A DNA stretch of 64,000 bases from Nitratiruptor sp. YY08-10 (GCF_016629565.1 NZ_AP023057.1:806001-870000); one strand, 5' to 3'. Counted from the stretch's first letter, positions 16,398 to 27,881 are shown. The notes: generated by a model from the sequence alone, not told the origin. A program made the numbers and translations.

Positions 16398-18441
16398 ATG
16401 GATCAAACTTTCTGTTTTTGCCGCTTTCTTATTTTTTGTCATACTCTATCTGGATCGTTTCATTGAGTATAAAAAGATCTCTTATCTGAATATGTTAAAT
16501 AACACATTGAAAAATCTTGATTATTACAACCGTTTAATCCAGGACAGTATCAAAAATGTATTGGGAGAGCATTTCGTCAACCATGATCATGTTATAGAGG
16601 CCGTTAAAGCTTTTGAAAAAAATCTTTATCAGATATGCAGGAGCGATTTCAAAGAGGAGATCGATAAAAAAGGGGTTTGTAGAACAATCAGGGAAAATTT
16701 TGCAAAAGAGTTAGATGCGATGGAGAGTCTGCTGCAAGAGGGTGCTTTGATAAAAAGCTCTGCACTGTATCTTCCAACACTCCAGAGTGATCTTATTTCA
16801 GTACATGCAAATCCAAATCTTTTGAGAAAAGTTCAAGAGATGATAGAAAAGCTCAATTATCAAATTTATCTTGATGAACCGATGGACCAACAGACATTTT
16901 TTGAGCTTGTGCATACTATTGAAACTTTGGTAAAAAGAGAAGTAACAAAAAAGATAGTTCAAAACTTTTTGCAGCATACAACGATCATTTACGCCTCTCT
17001 CCACCAACTCCACAGCCAACAAAAAGAGTTTATACAAAGATATAAACGGCTTGCAAGAAATATCGCCGAGCTTCAAAAAGAGTTTGATGGATATCTGGTG
17101 GTACAAGAGCGACAAAAAATTATCATGGAAGGTGTTTTGGTTGGTGCCATATTTTTATTTACTATGCTTGTATACTATTTCATTACAAAAGAGCAAAAAA
17201 TCGAAAGAGAGCTTGAATATATGGCAAGTCACGATTTCGTAACGAAACTGCCGAACAGATTTGCTCTTTTTCAAGAGTTGCACTCACTGCAGCCTCCTTT
17301 TTATATCGTCAAGTTCAATATCGACAACTTCTCGTATGTCAATGACAATTTTGGTGTGCAAGCGGGTGATGATATCTTGAGACTTCTTGCATCAATTTTT
17401 GAAAAAAACGGGTGTAGAGTGTTTCATGTTTCCAGCGACGAATTTGTAGTGATTGTCGAAGATACTGATAAGCGATTGATTGAGGCTTTTTTCAAAAAGA
17501 TATCCAATGAATTCATACACACCTCTCCTTATGCGATTACTGTAAGTGCAGGAGCATATTTGGTAGAGCAAAAAATTGAAACACTCAAACTGAACGCTTT
17601 TTTACAAGCCGCCCTTTTTAGTGCAAAAAAAAGAGGTGGCGACAAGATAGTCTTTCTTAACGATAAAGATCCCTATATCAAAGAGTATCAACAATTTACA
17701 CAACAAGCTATTGTGAAAAGGCAGCAGATTCTGCATATTTTGCAAGAGCATAGACTCAGACTTGTTTTTCAACCTATTATGGAGATACAATCCAAACAGA
17801 ACGTGAAATATGAAGTACTCTTGAGAGTAGAAGGGAATGAATTTAAAAATGTTTCGGAATTTATCGAATATGCCGAACGTTTTAATCTGATCAGTGAAAT
17901 TACGCAATATGTGATAGATAAGGCATTTAAAACATTGCAAGATTTTGATGTTGCGCTCAATATCAATCTTTCTGGTATCGATTTGATGAACGAAAATCTT
18001 GCAACGTTTATCGAACAAAAGCGAAGAGAGTACCAAATTGACACAAACAAAATAACATTTGAAGTGACAGAGACTGCAGTAGTAGAAGATACGGAGAAGG
18101 GAATTCGCTTTTTATCCAAACTTCGATCCAACGGGTATTGTGTAGCTATTGATGATTTTGGAACGGGATATACATCTTTGCGGTTTATCAAAGAGATGCC
18201 TGCTGAATATGTAAAGATTGATGGAAGTTTCATTAAAAATCTCCATAAAGATGCGAATTTGCAGGAATTTATGAAAAATCTCGTTATGATTCTAAAATCG
18301 ATGGAGAAGAAAGTGGTTGCAGAATATGTGGAAAATGAAGAGATTTTTACTATTCTTGAAAAAATCGGTGTCGATTATGCGCAGGGTTACTATATCGGTA
18401 AGCCGAAAAGTTTAGAATATTGGCAAAAGGAAAAGCAATGA
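16390..18441 (+). CDS. Membrane GGDEF/EAL protein with degenerate GGDEF, probable c-di-GMP phosphodiesterase
   Basis: A 683-residue protein starting at ATG 16390. A transmembrane helix at residues 5-22, a helical periplasmic region of about 220 residues, a second helix near 245-265 (GVLVGAIFLFTMLVYYFI), then GGDEF and EAL domains. The GGDEF signature is SSDEF (348-352), so cyclase activity is unlikely. The EAL domain looks competent: EVLLR (475-479), NINLSG, FEVTET, AIDDFGTGYTSL, VKIDGSFI, AEYVEN and QGYYIGKP. It likely degrades c-di-GMP in response to a periplasmic signal. Co-transcription with the haem protein upstream suggests that protein may supply the signal, which is inference. Confidence 0.9.
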   Translation: MIKWIKLSVFAAFLFFVILYLDRFIEYKKISYLNMLNNTLKNLDYYNRLIQDSIKNVLGEHFVNHDHVIEAVKAFEKNLYQICRSDFKEEIDKKGVCRTIRENFAKELDAMESLLQEGALIKSSALYLPTLQSDLISVHANPNLLRKVQEMIEKLNYQIYLDEPMDQQTFFELVHTIETLVKREVTKKIVQNFLQHTTIIYASLHQLHSQQKEFIQRYKRLARNIAELQKEFDGYLVVQERQKIIMEGVLVGAIFLFTMLVYYFITKEQKIERELEYMASHDFVTKLPNRFALFQELHSLQPPFYIVKFNIDNFSYVNDNFGVQAGDDILRLLASIFEKNGCRVFHVSSDEFVVIVEDTDKRLIEAFFKKISNEFIHTSPYAITVSAGAYLVEQKIETLKLNAFLQAALFSAKKRGGDKIVFLNDKDPYIKEYQQFTQQAIVKRQQILHILQEHRLRLVFQPIMEIQSKQNVKYEVLLRVEGNEFKNVSEFIEYAERFNLISEITQYVIDKAFKTLQDFDVALNINLSGIDLMNENLATFIEQKRREYQIDTNKITFEVTETAVVEDTEKGIRFLSKLRSNGYCVAIDDFGTGYTSLRFIKEMPAEYVKIDGSFIKNLHKDANLQEFMKNLVMILKSMEKKVVAEYVENEEIFTILEKIGVDYAQGYYIGKPKSLEYWQKEKQ

Positions 18442-20420
18442 TACAAACATATGAAGAATACAAAGCAGCCGTTGAAAAGCTCAAACGATGGGCATATGCA
18501 TATTATGTATTAGATAATCCGGAGGTGCCTGATGAAGTGTATGATAAGCTCTACAAAGAAGTAGAGGAGTATGAAAAGGCCCATCCAGACCAAATCGATC
18601 CTACCTCTCCAACGCAGCGAATTGGAGCTGAGCCTGCAAAAGAGTTTAAAAAAATTAAACATTTAACGAAAATGTGGTCGATGGAGGACGTGTTTAATCA
18701 GCGTGAAATGCATGAGTGGCTGGAGAGAGTCTATAAAAATGCTGGGCGTAATGATTTGCAATTTTATATCGAGCCAAAATTTGATGGGGCTAGTTTAAAT
18801 CTCATTTATGAAAATGGACTTCTTAAAAGTGCAGCAACGAGAGGGGATGGAGAAGTTGGTGAAGATGTGACGGCAAACGCCAAAACGATCCCTTCCATTC
18901 CTCTTGGTATCGAATATAAAGGGCTTATAGAGATACGTGGAGAAGTGGTTATTCGAAAAGATGATTTTGAAAAACTCAATCATGAACGTGCCTTAAAAGG
19001 TCAGTCCACTTTTGCAAATCCAAGAAATGCGGCTGCCGGGAGCCTCAGACAGCTCGATCCAAAAGTGACAGCCCAAAGAAAACTCTACTTTTATCCATGG
19101 GATATCGGATACAATACACTAAATTTCAAATATCAGCATGAAAAGATGGATTTTGTCTATCAGCAAGGCTTTATCAAGCCATTTAAACGAGCCATTTGTG
19201 AAAATGAAGAAGAGATTCAAAAGCTCTATAATGATTTTTCCAAAGAGCGTGACTCTTTGCCGGTTATGCTTGATGGGATGGTTGTCAAAGTAGATGAAGT
19301 CGCTTTGCATGAGAAGCTTGGATATACGGTTAAATATCCAAGATGGATGGTGGCGTATAAATTCCCGGCAGTAGAAAAGATGACACGAATCATCGATATC
19401 GTTCCCCAGGTTGGAAGAACCGGAATTATCACGCCGGTTGCGATTTTGGAGCCTGTGGAGATAGAGGGTGTGGTGGTAGAGCGAGCGACACTACATAACT
19501 ATGCAGAGATTGAGCGAAAAGATATCCGCATTGGCGATATGGTCATTGTTATTCGAAGTGGAGATGTGATACCGGAAGTTACCAAAGTACTTACACAGTA
19601 TCGAACGGGTAAAGAGAAAAAGGTTGAACGGCCTAAAGTGTGTCCCGTGTGTGGACAGCCGGTCTTGGATGAGGGACTTTTGATCAAATGTCAAAATCTA
19701 AGCTGTCCGGCCCGTGTGGTAAACTCCATTATCTATTTTGCTTCAAAGCAGTGTCTGGATATTCCGGGTCTTGGAGAAGCGACTGTGAAGCTTTTGTATG
19801 AAAAAGGACTTGTCAAAGATGTGGTGGATCTCTTTAAGCTCAAGAAAGAAGATCTTTTGAAACTTCCCGGATTTGCCGAGAAAAAGGCGCAAAACCTCAT
19901 TGATGCGATACAAAGTGTCAAAGGAGTAGAGTGCTGGCGGTTTGTCAATGCTCTTGGGATTGAGCATATCGGAGAGGTTGCGAGCAAGAAACTATGTGAA
20001 AAGTTTGGACTAGATTGGTATAAGGCACCAAAAGAAAAACTCTATGAGATAGAGGGGTTTGGTCCTGAGATGGTCAAATCGATTGAGGAGTTTGTAGAAG
20101 TAAACAAAGACAAAATTGAAAAACTTATTGAACTCTTGCAGCCAACAGCACCAAAAAAAGAGGAAGAGATCCAAAACTCTCCACTGGCGCATAAAACGGT
20201 TGTCTTAACCGGAGAGATGAAGCTTCCAAGAAGCAAAATCAAAGAATTACTAGAGCGAGCAGGAGCACACGTGACCAATAGTGTTTCCCATCATACGGAT
20301 TATGTTTTTTATGGAGAGCATCCAGGCAGTAAATTTACAAAAGCAAAGCAGCTTGGTGTACCGCTGCTACCTGAAGAGAAGATGTGGGAGCTTTTGAAAG
20401 AGGCCGGGATTGAGGCTTGA
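18438..20420 (+). CDS. ligA: NAD-dependent DNA ligase
   Basis: A 660-residue LigA. The adenylated Lys is Lys114 in [10 protein letters not shown]; an N-terminal NAD-binding Ia domain (residues 1-70), OB fold ([15 protein letters not shown]), four-cysteine zinc finger (CPVCGQPV ... [10 protein letters not shown]), helix-hairpin-helix repeats and a C-terminal BRCT domain (about 585-660) are all present. It seals nicks in replication and repair. ATG 18438 overlaps the preceding stop as ATGA. Confidence 0.97.
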   Translation: MIQTYEEYKAAVEKLKRWAYAYYVLDNPEVPDEVYDKLYKEVEEYEKAHPDQIDPTSPTQRIGAEPAKEFKKIKHLTKMWSMEDVFNQREMHEWLERVYKNAGRNDLQFYIEPKFDGASLNLIYENGLLKSAATRGDGEVGEDVTANAKTIPSIPLGIEYKGLIEIRGEVVIRKDDFEKLNHERALKGQSTFANPRNAAAGSLRQLDPKVTAQRKLYFYPWDIGYNTLNFKYQHEKMDFVYQQGFIKPFKRAICENEEEIQKLYNDFSKERDSLPVMLDGMVVKVDEVALHEKLGYTVKYPRWMVAYKFPAVEKMTRIIDIVPQVGRTGIITPVAILEPVEIEGVVVERATLHNYAEIERKDIRIGDMVIVIRSGDVIPEVTKVLTQYRTGKEKKVERPKVCPVCGQPVLDEGLLIKCQNLSCPARVVNSIIYFASKQCLDIPGLGEATVKLLYEKGLVKDVVDLFKLKKEDLLKLPGFAEKKAQNLIDAIQSVKGVECWRFVNALGIEHIGEVASKKLCEKFGLDWYKAPKEKLYEIEGFGPEMVKSIEEFVEVNKDKIEKLIELLQPTAPKKEEEIQNSPLAHKTVVLTGEMKLPRSKIKELLERAGAHVTNSVSHHTDYVFYGEHPGSKFTKAKQLGVPLLPEEKMWELLKEAGIEA

Positions 20421-21114
20421 TAAATATCTGTATCAAAAAGGGCTCACTACAAGTCGAAATAAGGCTGCTGAACTGATAAAAGAGGGTTTGGTATCTGTTG
20501 ACGGGAAGATCATTACAAAACCTTCATTTGAGATTGAAGAGGCAGAGGTCTATATACAAGAAAAGCCCTATGTCAGCAGAGCAGCCTATAAACTCAAATA
20601 CTTCTTGGATGCAATCGATGCATCTTTTATCAAAGGTGCTAAGGTATTGGATATTGGTGCTTCAACGGGAGGGTTTACACAGATTCTTTGTGAATATGGA
20701 GCAAAAGAGGTAGTCGCTTTGGATGTAGGAAACAATCAGCTGCATCCATCGATTAAGTCTAAAAAAAATGTAATCGATATGTCCAATACCGATATACGAG
20801 AATTTCAGCATGAACCCTTTGATGTAGTGACATGCGATGTGAGTTTTATTAGTATTGTAAAGATTTTGCCTGATATTGATAGACTGAGTAAAAACTATAT
20901 CATCATTCTTTTTAAGCCGCAGTTTGAAGTGGGCAAAGGAGCTAAAAGAGACAAAAAAGGTGTGGTACGAGACCAAAAAGCGATTGATGAGGCGATGCAG
21001 CAATTTGAAAAAAAGACAAAAGAGTTAGGATGGCAATTGATAGAAAAAAGAGTATCTAAGGTAGAAGGGAAAGAGGGAAATCGTGAGTGGTTCTATTTTT
21101 TCAAAAAGAATTGA
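20410..21114 (+). CDS. tlyA: TlyA-family rRNA 2'-O-methyltransferase
   Basis: A 234-residue protein starting at TTG inside ligA (11-base overlap). An S4 RNA-binding domain ([26 protein letters not shown]) is followed by an FtsJ-like methyltransferase ([36 protein letters not shown]). TlyA methylates ribose in 16S and 23S rRNA and sets sensitivity to capreomycin-type drugs. The tlyA-ribF order is also known from Helicobacter. Confidence 0.93.
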   Translation: MRLDKYLYQKGLTTSRNKAAELIKEGLVSVDGKIITKPSFEIEEAEVYIQEKPYVSRAAYKLKYFLDAIDASFIKGAKVLDIGASTGGFTQILCEYGAKEVVALDVGNNQLHPSIKSKKNVIDMSNTDIREFQHEPFDVVTCDVSFISIVKILPDIDRLSKNYIIILFKPQFEVGKGAKRDKKGVVRDQKAIDEAMQQFEKKTKELGWQLIEKRVSKVEGKEGNREWFYFFKKN

Positions 21115-21910
21115 TTCGGTTGCCATCGGGGCATTTGATGGTATGCATAGAGGCCATCAGGCGCTTTTTCGTAAACTTACTTCAAATGGAGCAGTAGTTG
21201 TTATCGATAAAGGGTATGCCCTTTTGACTCCGGGGTATGAGCGGTGTATCCATACTCTTTATCCATGCTCCTTTTTTCCCTTGCAAGAGATTAAGGATTT
21301 GGATGCAAAAGGTTTTTTGGATCTGCTTCAAAAACGTTTTCCCGCTTTACAAAGAGTTGTGGTGGGGTACGATTTTGCTTTTGGAAAAGATAGAAAATAT
21401 GGTATAGGTGATCTTCAAGAGTTGTTTAAAGGTGAAGTAGTTGTTGTAGATGAGGTGCAAATTGATGGTATTTCCGTGCATTCTAGAACGATTAAAAAGT
21501 TATTGACTCAAGGCGATATCTACCTTGCAAACAAGATGCTTGGAAGAAGCTACTCGATAGCTGGAAAGGTTCAAAAAGGACTGGGACTTGGCAAAAGAGA
21601 GCTTGTTCCAACAATCAATCTTACAGTAGAGAATTTTTTGCTTCCAAAAGAGGGAGTGTATGCCACATGGAGTGAGGTTGGCGGAGAAATTTTTCCAAGT
21701 GTGACATTTATTGGCAAACGGGAAAGCGTGGATGGGAGTTTTTCCATTGAGACCCATATCATTGATAAAAAAATAGAATATTCTATCGAAGCAGTGCGAA
21801 TCTATTTTGTGCAATTTTTGCGTGATAATAAAAAGTTTAACTCCCTTTTGCAACTCAAAGAGCAGATACAAAAAGATATCCAAATGGCAAAAGAGGTTAT
21901 ATGCGGCTGA
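21083..21910 (+). CDS. ribF: Bifunctional riboflavin kinase/FAD synthetase
   Basis: A 275-residue protein that makes FMN and then FAD. The N-terminal nucleotidyltransferase domain has [17 protein letters not shown] and [13 protein letters not shown]; the C-terminal flavokinase has [22 protein letters not shown], where the family norm is GxxxGRxLGFPTAN. GTG 21083 gives a 32-base overlap with tlyA, the longest same-strand overlap in the window; no later start would keep the nucleotide site. Confidence 0.92.
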   Translation: MSGSIFSKRIDSVAIGAFDGMHRGHQALFRKLTSNGAVVVIDKGYALLTPGYERCIHTLYPCSFFPLQEIKDLDAKGFLDLLQKRFPALQRVVVGYDFAFGKDRKYGIGDLQELFKGEVVVVDEVQIDGISVHSRTIKKLLTQGDIYLANKMLGRSYSIAGKVQKGLGLGKRELVPTINLTVENFLLPKEGVYATWSEVGGEIFPSVTFIGKRESVDGSFSIETHIIDKKIEYSIEAVRIYFVQFLRDNKKFNSLLQLKEQIQKDIQMAKEVICG

Positions 21911-23913
21911 TTGTACTTCTTTTTGTTTCACTCTTTCTTTTTGCGCAAACAAAATATACTAATGACCTTATCTACGAAGAGTCACCCTATTTACGGCAGC
22001 ATGCACACAATCCTGTGCATTGGCTGCCTTGGGGTAAAAAAGCTTTTGAATTGGCCAAAAAACTTGACAAACCGATATTTCTTTCTATTGGATATAGCAC
22101 TTGCCACTGGTGTCATGTGATGGAGAAAGAATCCTTTGAGAATGAGGCAATTGCAGAGCTGATTAATCGATATTATGTGCCCATAAAAGTAGATAAAGAG
22201 GAAAGACCAGATTTAGATAAGTTTTACCAGAGCGTTTTTGCAGTAATGCATCATAGAAGCGGTGGTTGGCCCTTAACAATCATTATGACGCCTGACAAAA
22301 AACCATACTTTAGCGCAACATATATCCCACCCGAAGATGGATATGGGGTAGAGGGCATGACAACTATTTTGCCAAAGTATGCCGCTTTGTATCATGAGCA
22401 AAAGCAAAGAGTGCAAAGAAGAGGTGAAGCGGTACTCAAACTTGTGGATAAGGTGATGCACGCAACACTCAATCCCGTCCGGCTTGATAAAACTTTGGCT
22501 TTGAAAGCGCTAAAAGAGGCTGAAAAAGATTTTGATCCTGTTTATGGAGGATTTTCCAAAAGAGTCAAATTTCCTGAGAGTTCAACCATTCTAATGCTTT
22601 TAGACATCTATCAGCTAACAGATAAAGAAAATGCTTTGAAGATGGCAATGAAAAGTTTGGATGCTATGGCAAAAGGAGGAATTTTTGATCAAATTGAGGG
22701 TGCTTTTTTTAGATACAGTACTAGAAGAGACTGGTCAGCGCCCCATTTTGAAAAGATGCTCTATACCAATGCAGAGCTAATCCGTGTCTATACAAAAGCC
22801 TATACAATTACCAAAAAGCCCTTGTATAAAGAGGTGGTGCAGCGTACCATCAAAGAGATTGATCATAGATTCGGTCATGATGGACTCTATTTTAGCGCAA
22901 GCGATGCCGATACAAAAGGAGAAGAGGGTGGCTATTTTTTGTTTCGATATGAAGATACGTTGAGAGCTTTACAGAAAGCTGGAGTAAAAAATCCAAAAAA
23001 GGAGCTTGAAAATCTTTCAATCGAGCCAAATGGAAACTTTGATGGAGAATATTCCAATCCGATAAAATGTGGAAACGTCTCTTCAAAAACGTTACGTGTG
23101 CTTCAACGTTTGCGAAAACAAAGAGAATACCCATTTATTGATCAAAAGATCATTACTGCATGGAATGCAATGTATATCGAAGCAAAAATGAAAAGCTTTA
23201 TTTTTGACAAAAGATATAAAGATGAAGCGATTCAATCGCTGAATAGATTGATACAAACGATGTGGATTGATGGTGAGCTTTTCCATCAAAAACTCCCCCA
23301 TTCCAAGCCAAAACGAAAAGCATTGTTAGAAGATTATGCCTATCTTATAAAAGCGCTTACAACCGCGTATATGCTAAGTTTCAATGAAAAATATCTTGAA
23401 CTTGCTGTGAAACTTTTTAAAAAAGCAAAAGCCAAATTTTACAAAGGCGGGATTTGGTATATGGATGCTCGAAAAAGCGTTGCTGCAACGATTGATGACA
23501 GTTACTACAGCTCACCCCTTGCAGTTCTTTACCATGCGATGCTAGATTTGGCACTGCTTACATATGATTTGAGGTTGTACGATTTTGCAAAAAAGAGTAT
23601 TGATGGAGTATCAGCTTTGATTCATGCAAATCCTGCAAACTATCCTACTGCAACCCTAGCGGCATTGAGGGTGGAGTTTGGAGATGTTGTTATAAAATCG
23701 AACAAGAATGTTTTACAAAAAGTACTCAAGAAAATTGCTTTCATTTCCTATCCGTTTCTCCTTGATAAGAAGGAAAATTTGAAAGGATTTGAAGCTTGCA
23801 CTGTTCAGACATGTTTTATACAAAGTGATCATTTTGAAGATATTGTCAAAGCTATAGAACAAAGAGTTTTGACGAAAGAGCATCAGGGAGGATGGTTTTT
23901 TGGAAAAAGATAA
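21901..23913 (+). CDS. Exported DUF255/YyaL-type thioredoxin-domain protein
   Basis: A 670-residue protein with signal peptide [16 protein letters not shown]. An N-terminal thioredoxin-like domain has the CHWC motif at residues 68-71 ([16 protein letters not shown]) and RPDLDKFYQ; a long helical region resembling six-hairpin glycosidases follows ([49 protein letters not shown]). Most family members (Spata20, YyaL) lack a signal peptide. A paralogue without one is encoded at 35173-37092. Biochemical role is unknown; periplasmic thiol or sugar-related chemistry is possible. Confidence 0.88.
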   Translation: MRLIVLLFVSLFLFAQTKYTNDLIYEESPYLRQHAHNPVHWLPWGKKAFELAKKLDKPIFLSIGYSTCHWCHVMEKESFENEAIAELINRYYVPIKVDKEERPDLDKFYQSVFAVMHHRSGGWPLTIIMTPDKKPYFSATYIPPEDGYGVEGMTTILPKYAALYHEQKQRVQRRGEAVLKLVDKVMHATLNPVRLDKTLALKALKEAEKDFDPVYGGFSKRVKFPESSTILMLLDIYQLTDKENALKMAMKSLDAMAKGGIFDQIEGAFFRYSTRRDWSAPHFEKMLYTNAELIRVYTKAYTITKKPLYKEVVQRTIKEIDHRFGHDGLYFSASDADTKGEEGGYFLFRYEDTLRALQKAGVKNPKKELENLSIEPNGNFDGEYSNPIKCGNVSSKTLRVLQRLRKQREYPFIDQKIITAWNAMYIEAKMKSFIFDKRYKDEAIQSLNRLIQTMWIDGELFHQKLPHSKPKRKALLEDYAYLIKALTTAYMLSFNEKYLELAVKLFKKAKAKFYKGGIWYMDARKSVAATIDDSYYSSPLAVLYHAMLDLALLTYDLRLYDFAKKSIDGVSALIHANPANYPTATLAALRVEFGDVVIKSNKNVLQKVLKKIAFISYPFLLDKKENLKGFEACTVQTCFIQSDHFEDIVKAIEQRVLTKEHQGGWFFGKR

Positions 23914-24622
23914 AGTTTTTGCAAAGCCTATAAAAAAGAGATTTGAGTTTGATGAAGAGGTCGCGAGTGTTTTTGATGATATGATAGCAAGGTCCGTGCC
24001 CTTTTATAAAGAGAATATGGCGTTGGTGCGAGATATTGTACTTAAAAATGTCAAAAAAAATGATAGGGTTTATGATCTTGGATGCTCTACAGGATCATTA
24101 TTGATTGATATTGCAAAAAAATCTCCTTATTCTTTGGAATTGATTGGGCTTGACAGCTCAGAAGCTATGCTGCAACGAGCACGTCATAAAGCAAAAGCTT
24201 TTGGAGTCGATATCGATTTTCAAAAAGCTGACATTGTCCAGTATAGCTATAAACCGGCCAAAATTTTTATAAGTAACTATACGCTACAATTTATCAGACC
24301 TCTAAAACGAGAGCCTTTGGTTCAAAAGATTTATGATTCTTTAGTAGAGGATGGTATTTTCATTTTTAGTGAAAAAATAATCAGTCCGGATAAAAAGCTG
24401 GACAAGCAGCTTCTTGATATCTATTTTGAATTTAAGAGAAAACAAGGATATAGCGATTTTGAAATAGCGCAAAAACGCGAGGCTTTGGAGAATGTTTTGG
24501 TGCCCTATACACTTGAAGAGAATATGGAAATGGTCAAAAAGTGTGGATTTGGCTTTGTGGAGCCGGTATTTCGATGGGCTAACTTTGTGACGTTTGTAGC
24601 TATCAAAAGAGAGACGATATGA
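23900..24622 (+). CDS. cmoA: Carboxy-S-adenosyl-L-methionine synthase
   Basis: A 240-residue class I methyltransferase fold. [22 protein letters not shown] at the N-terminus is the CmoA fingerprint, followed by [14 protein letters not shown] and [10 protein letters not shown]. CmoA converts SAM and prephenate to carboxy-SAM, which CmoB uses to make cmo5U at wobble position 34. CmoB is not in this window. It starts at TTG, overlaps the previous gene by 14 bases and ends in an ATGA junction with the diguanylate cyclase gene. Confidence 0.93.
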   Translation: MEKDKVFAKPIKKRFEFDEEVASVFDDMIARSVPFYKENMALVRDIVLKNVKKNDRVYDLGCSTGSLLIDIAKKSPYSLELIGLDSSEAMLQRARHKAKAFGVDIDFQKADIVQYSYKPAKIFISNYTLQFIRPLKREPLVQKIYDSLVEDGIFIFSEKIISPDKKLDKQLLDIYFEFKRKQGYSDFEIAQKREALENVLVPYTLEENMEMVKKCGFGFVEPVFRWANFVTFVAIKRETI

Positions 24623-26448
24623 GAAAAAAATTTAATTATATGCTCATTGTATTTGTTGTGTCTGTTTTTATACCTGTTGCAATGCTGCTCGTGTATAGTT
24701 TTAGACATTTTTCCATAGATTTTTCCAAAGATAAGGCTTATGTAATTGCCAAACTAACACGTGATGGGTTGACGACCCATATGGAAAATGGCATTATGGA
24801 TAAACGGGCAGAGTTTTTGGCAAAGATAAAAGAATTACGAGGAGTAAAAGAATTAAGAGTTTTGAGAAGCAAAAATGTTGATAAACAATTTGGAAAGAGT
24901 TTTGAGAGCTATCAAAAGTTATCACCATTAGAAAAAGAGGTGCTTCAAACAGGAAAAGAGAAAGATGAGCTTATAGAGGATGCAAACAAAGTAGAGCTCA
25001 AAGTAGTGATTCCTTATATTGCCTCTGCATACAATAAGCCAAATTGTCTAAAGTGCCATAAGGCAAAAGAGGGTGAAGTTTTAGGTGCAATTAGCATGGA
25101 TTTTGATATTACTGATGTAAGAGATTATGTTATAGGAATTATTTTAAAAATAGTAGCCATTATTTTAATTTTAACTATTATTGCGCTCTTTTTCCTAAAT
25201 AGACATCTTAATGCTTATATAACATTTTTTGAAAATTTGAAAAATGTTATGCGTCATGCGTATAATGGTGAGTATAACTATCGATTGCCGGCTTCAAATG
25301 AAAAAGAGATCCAAGAAGTTTTTAAATGGATTAATACCTTAATGGATAAAATCGAAAATAACCTTCAAAGAATTGCAACGGCGGTACATAGTTTCGTTCA
25401 CTATAACAGCAAGAAAAAAGATCCACTTCATATGGTAACAGATCTTGTAGAGGAGTTAAGCAATATTTATAACTTTAAAAATATCATTGACAAAGATAAA
25501 GATCTGGAACAGATATATGAAAGAATAGGCGAGCTGTTAAGTAAAAAGTTTGGTTTAAAACAGTTTTGTATTTATGAAATTAATAAAAAAGATGGAAAGC
25601 GTTTTATTCGCTTTGAAAAAGAGTATGAGCAAATCTGTCCAAAAGCAGATGATGATATTACGCTTTGTCGTGCATATCGTATAAAAGAACCTGTCTATTC
25701 AAACAATATTATAGATGTTTGTAGTGCAGTTGATAAAAAAGAGTATAAATATATCTGTATACCATTGATATTAAGCGAAGATGTAGTGATTGTAGTTAAT
25801 ATCATTACAAAAGATGAAAAAGAGTTTGAAGAGATTAAAGGAAAAATCGAAACACTTCAAAACTACCTTACTATCTCCAAAGTCTCTTTGCAAACGAAGC
25901 TTTTGATGCAAGAGTTGCAAAATCAAAGTTTGATTGACAGAATGACAGGTGCATACAATAGACGCTATTTAGATATTTTTATGAAAAAAAATGTTCCTCA
26001 AGCGCTTAGAGCCAATGTAGCATATACTATAATGATGCTCGATATTGATCACTTTAAAATGGTAAATGATACATATGGGCACGATGCAGGGGATAAAGTG
26101 ATTAAAACACTTGTTGATACCATTAAAGAAAATATTAGAAAATCTGATGTAGTCGTTCGATTTGGTGGTGAAGAATTTTTAGTGCTTCTATATAATTGCC
26201 ATAAAGAGGATGGTCTACAAATAGCAGAAAATATAAGAAAGAGCTTTGCTAGTAAAAGAATTGATGTGGGAGATGAGAAGATTCATAAAACTGTAAGTAT
26301 CGGACTGTGTGAATTTCCAAAAGATACAAAACAGTTTTGGCATGCAATAAAATTGGCCGATATGGCACTTTACCAAGCAAAAGAAAATGGTCGAAACAAA
26401 GTTGTAGTATGTGATTCAATCACAGCCGAGGAAATGAAAGAGTATTGA
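24619..26448 (+). CDS. Haem-c-sensing diguanylate cyclase
   Basis: A 609-residue membrane protein. TM helix at residues 8-28, a periplasmic domain resembling the DUF3365/Tll0287-like sensor with a haem c motif CLKCH at 143-147, a second TM helix near 168-192, a HAMP-like linker, a GAF-like region (about 290-430) and a C-terminal GGDEF domain. The active site is GGEEF (516-520), with the inhibitory RxxD site (RKSD) five residues before it, so it should make c-di-GMP under product inhibition. The haem could sense redox state or a gas ligand. The stop lies back to back with the convergent DHH gene. Confidence 0.9.
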   Translation: MRKKFNYMLIVFVVSVFIPVAMLLVYSFRHFSIDFSKDKAYVIAKLTRDGLTTHMENGIMDKRAEFLAKIKELRGVKELRVLRSKNVDKQFGKSFESYQKLSPLEKEVLQTGKEKDELIEDANKVELKVVIPYIASAYNKPNCLKCHKAKEGEVLGAISMDFDITDVRDYVIGIILKIVAIILILTIIALFFLNRHLNAYITFFENLKNVMRHAYNGEYNYRLPASNEKEIQEVFKWINTLMDKIENNLQRIATAVHSFVHYNSKKKDPLHMVTDLVEELSNIYNFKNIIDKDKDLEQIYERIGELLSKKFGLKQFCIYEINKKDGKRFIRFEKEYEQICPKADDDITLCRAYRIKEPVYSNNIIDVCSAVDKKEYKYICIPLILSEDVVIVVNIITKDEKEFEEIKGKIETLQNYLTISKVSLQTKLLMQELQNQSLIDRMTGAYNRRYLDIFMKKNVPQALRANVAYTIMMLDIDHFKMVNDTYGHDAGDKVIKTLVDTIKENIRKSDVVVRFGGEEFLVLLYNCHKEDGLQIAENIRKSFASKRIDVGDEKIHKTVSIGLCEFPKDTKQFWHAIKLADMALYQAKENGRNKVVVCDSITAEEMKEY

Positions 26449-27453
26449 TTACTTTTTCTCATTTAAAAGAGATTGTATGAAATTTCGAAGATCGTGATAA
26501 ACGAAAAACTCTTTCATTCCTTTTATCTTTCCGCCACTGGCATTTGGGTGTCCTCCACCTCCGGCAATTGCTTCTGCCATTTTGGATACATCGATTTTGT
26601 TGTCTGCTCGTAAACTAAAAGTTCCTCTTGGACTTACATTCATGAAAAAGTGGAAATAGGGATTTGCTTTTAAAAAGGCATTTCCGACAATGGAACTATT
26701 TTGAATACCAAAGGTTAAAATACCTTTGGATCCTTGATATTCTATAGACATCTCATCACTTTTGATCGTTAAGAGATTGACGATAAAGGATGTCAAAAGA
26801 TTGTCAAAAGTATCATTGTGATCTTTTTGAAAAAAAGATTTTTTGATAGAACAGATCGCTTCATCCAAAAGAATATGACCATTATCTTGATGAAGATACT
26901 TTAGGGCTTGTTGAAGCATAAAATGTTTATATGCGATATTTTCTGCATTGAATGTAAGCCTGCTAATCTCTTTTGCTTCATCAATCAGTCGCATTAGCAC
27001 TTTTCCCATCTCAAATGCCGGATCATCTTGGAACCAGATATCGACAGCATTGACCGATTTGATCAAATTTTCAAGATTTTGTGGTCGATTGAAATATTCA
27101 TAGGTAATGAGTGAAGCGGATTTTGTGACGTCCAGATGGTACCAGTGAAACTGCTGAGAGGTTTCAAGTCCTGATATATGGTGATCAAGAAGTTGCAATT
27201 TGAGATTTGAAAACTGTTTTGTTTTTTCTTGCAAAAATGTCGCCTCTTCGTCAGAGAGATTAAGATCGGTTATTAGGAAAAAATACTCTTTGGTAGGATC
27301 CTCTTCCATTTTTTTAATAATTTCATCGATTCGAACCATAATCTCGTCGCCATAGTTGGCATTAGTGAAAAATCCTTCAGGATAGATCTGTTTTGTGATG
27401 AACTGACAGGTATATCCATCCAGGTCAGTGTGGGAAAGATGAAAAAAATGCAT
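26449..27453 (-). CDS. DHH-family phosphoesterase
   Basis: A 334-residue protein with the DHH and DHHA1 domains: HLSHTDLDGYT, ITDLNLSDEE, LLDHHISG and the C-terminal IAGGGGHPNASGG. The family hydrolyses short RNA, pAp or cyclic dinucleotide-derived products (NrnA, GdpP, RecJ relatives). The first motif reads HTDLDG, where the usual form is H-x-D-x-D-[AG]. The substrate is open; a nanoRNase role and removal of pGpG next to c-di-GMP genes are both reasonable inferences. It follows the Rrf2 gene by two bases. Confidence 0.85.
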   Translation of the reverse strand: MHFFHLSHTDLDGYTCQFITKQIYPEGFFTNANYGDEIMVRIDEIIKKMEEDPTKEYFFLITDLNLSDEEATFLQEKTKQFSNLKLQLLDHHISGLETSQQFHWYHLDVTKSASLITYEYFNRPQNLENLIKSVNAVDIWFQDDPAFEMGKVLMRLIDEAKEISRLTFNAENIAYKHFMLQQALKYLHQDNGHILLDEAICSIKKSFFQKDHNDTFDNLLTSFIVNLLTIKSDEMSIEYQGSKGILTFGIQNSSIVGNAFLKANPYFHFFMNVSPRGTFSLRADNKIDVSKMAEAIAGGGGHPNASGGKIKGMKEFFVYHDLRNFIQSLLNEKK

Positions 27454-27455
27454 GT

Positions 27456-27857
27456 TTACTCCATTAAATCTTGTAGTGTCAACTCTTCTAAAAAGTCGTC
27501 GACTCGTGTTTGCAGTTTATTAAGAAAGGGCCAAAGAGTACAAAAATCTCCTTTGTTACTTGGACAGCAGGCCTGATCGCTGGAACAGTCAAATATATTG
27601 ACACCTTTTCCTTCGGCAGCGGTAGAGATCTCTTTGATAGATAGTTGATTGGCTGGTCTAGCCAATTGGAATCCCCCGGAAGCCCCTTTGTATGATTTTA
27701 AAATATCCTGTTTGGCCAGGGCTTGTAAAATTTTGGCAAGAAAGCTTCTTGAAATATTGAGACGTCTGGAAAGATAATCTGTACCCAACGGCCTCTCTTC
27801 TTTAGCTATGACCACCAGTGCCAAAAGGGCATATTCTGTTGCACGTGTAAAAAGCAT
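27456..27857 (-). CDS. Rrf2-family transcriptional regulator
   Basis: A 133-residue winged-helix regulator (LFTRATEYALLALVVIA, YLSRRLNISRSFLAKILQALAKQDILKSYKGASGGFQLA). The C-terminal half has four cysteines (DCSSDQACCPSNKGDFC), the region where IscR, NsrR and RsrR bind an Fe-S cluster. It may sense iron-sulfur status, NO or redox. It is the first gene of a pair with the DHH phosphoesterase. Confidence 0.88.
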   Translation of the reverse strand: MLFTRATEYALLALVVIAKEERPLGTDYLSRRLNISRSFLAKILQALAKQDILKSYKGASGGFQLARPANQLSIKEISTAAEGKGVNIFDCSSDQACCPSNKGDFCTLWPFLNKLQTRVDDFLEELTLQDLME

Positions 27858-27881
27858 TCTTGATCCTGAATTTTTTTGTAA

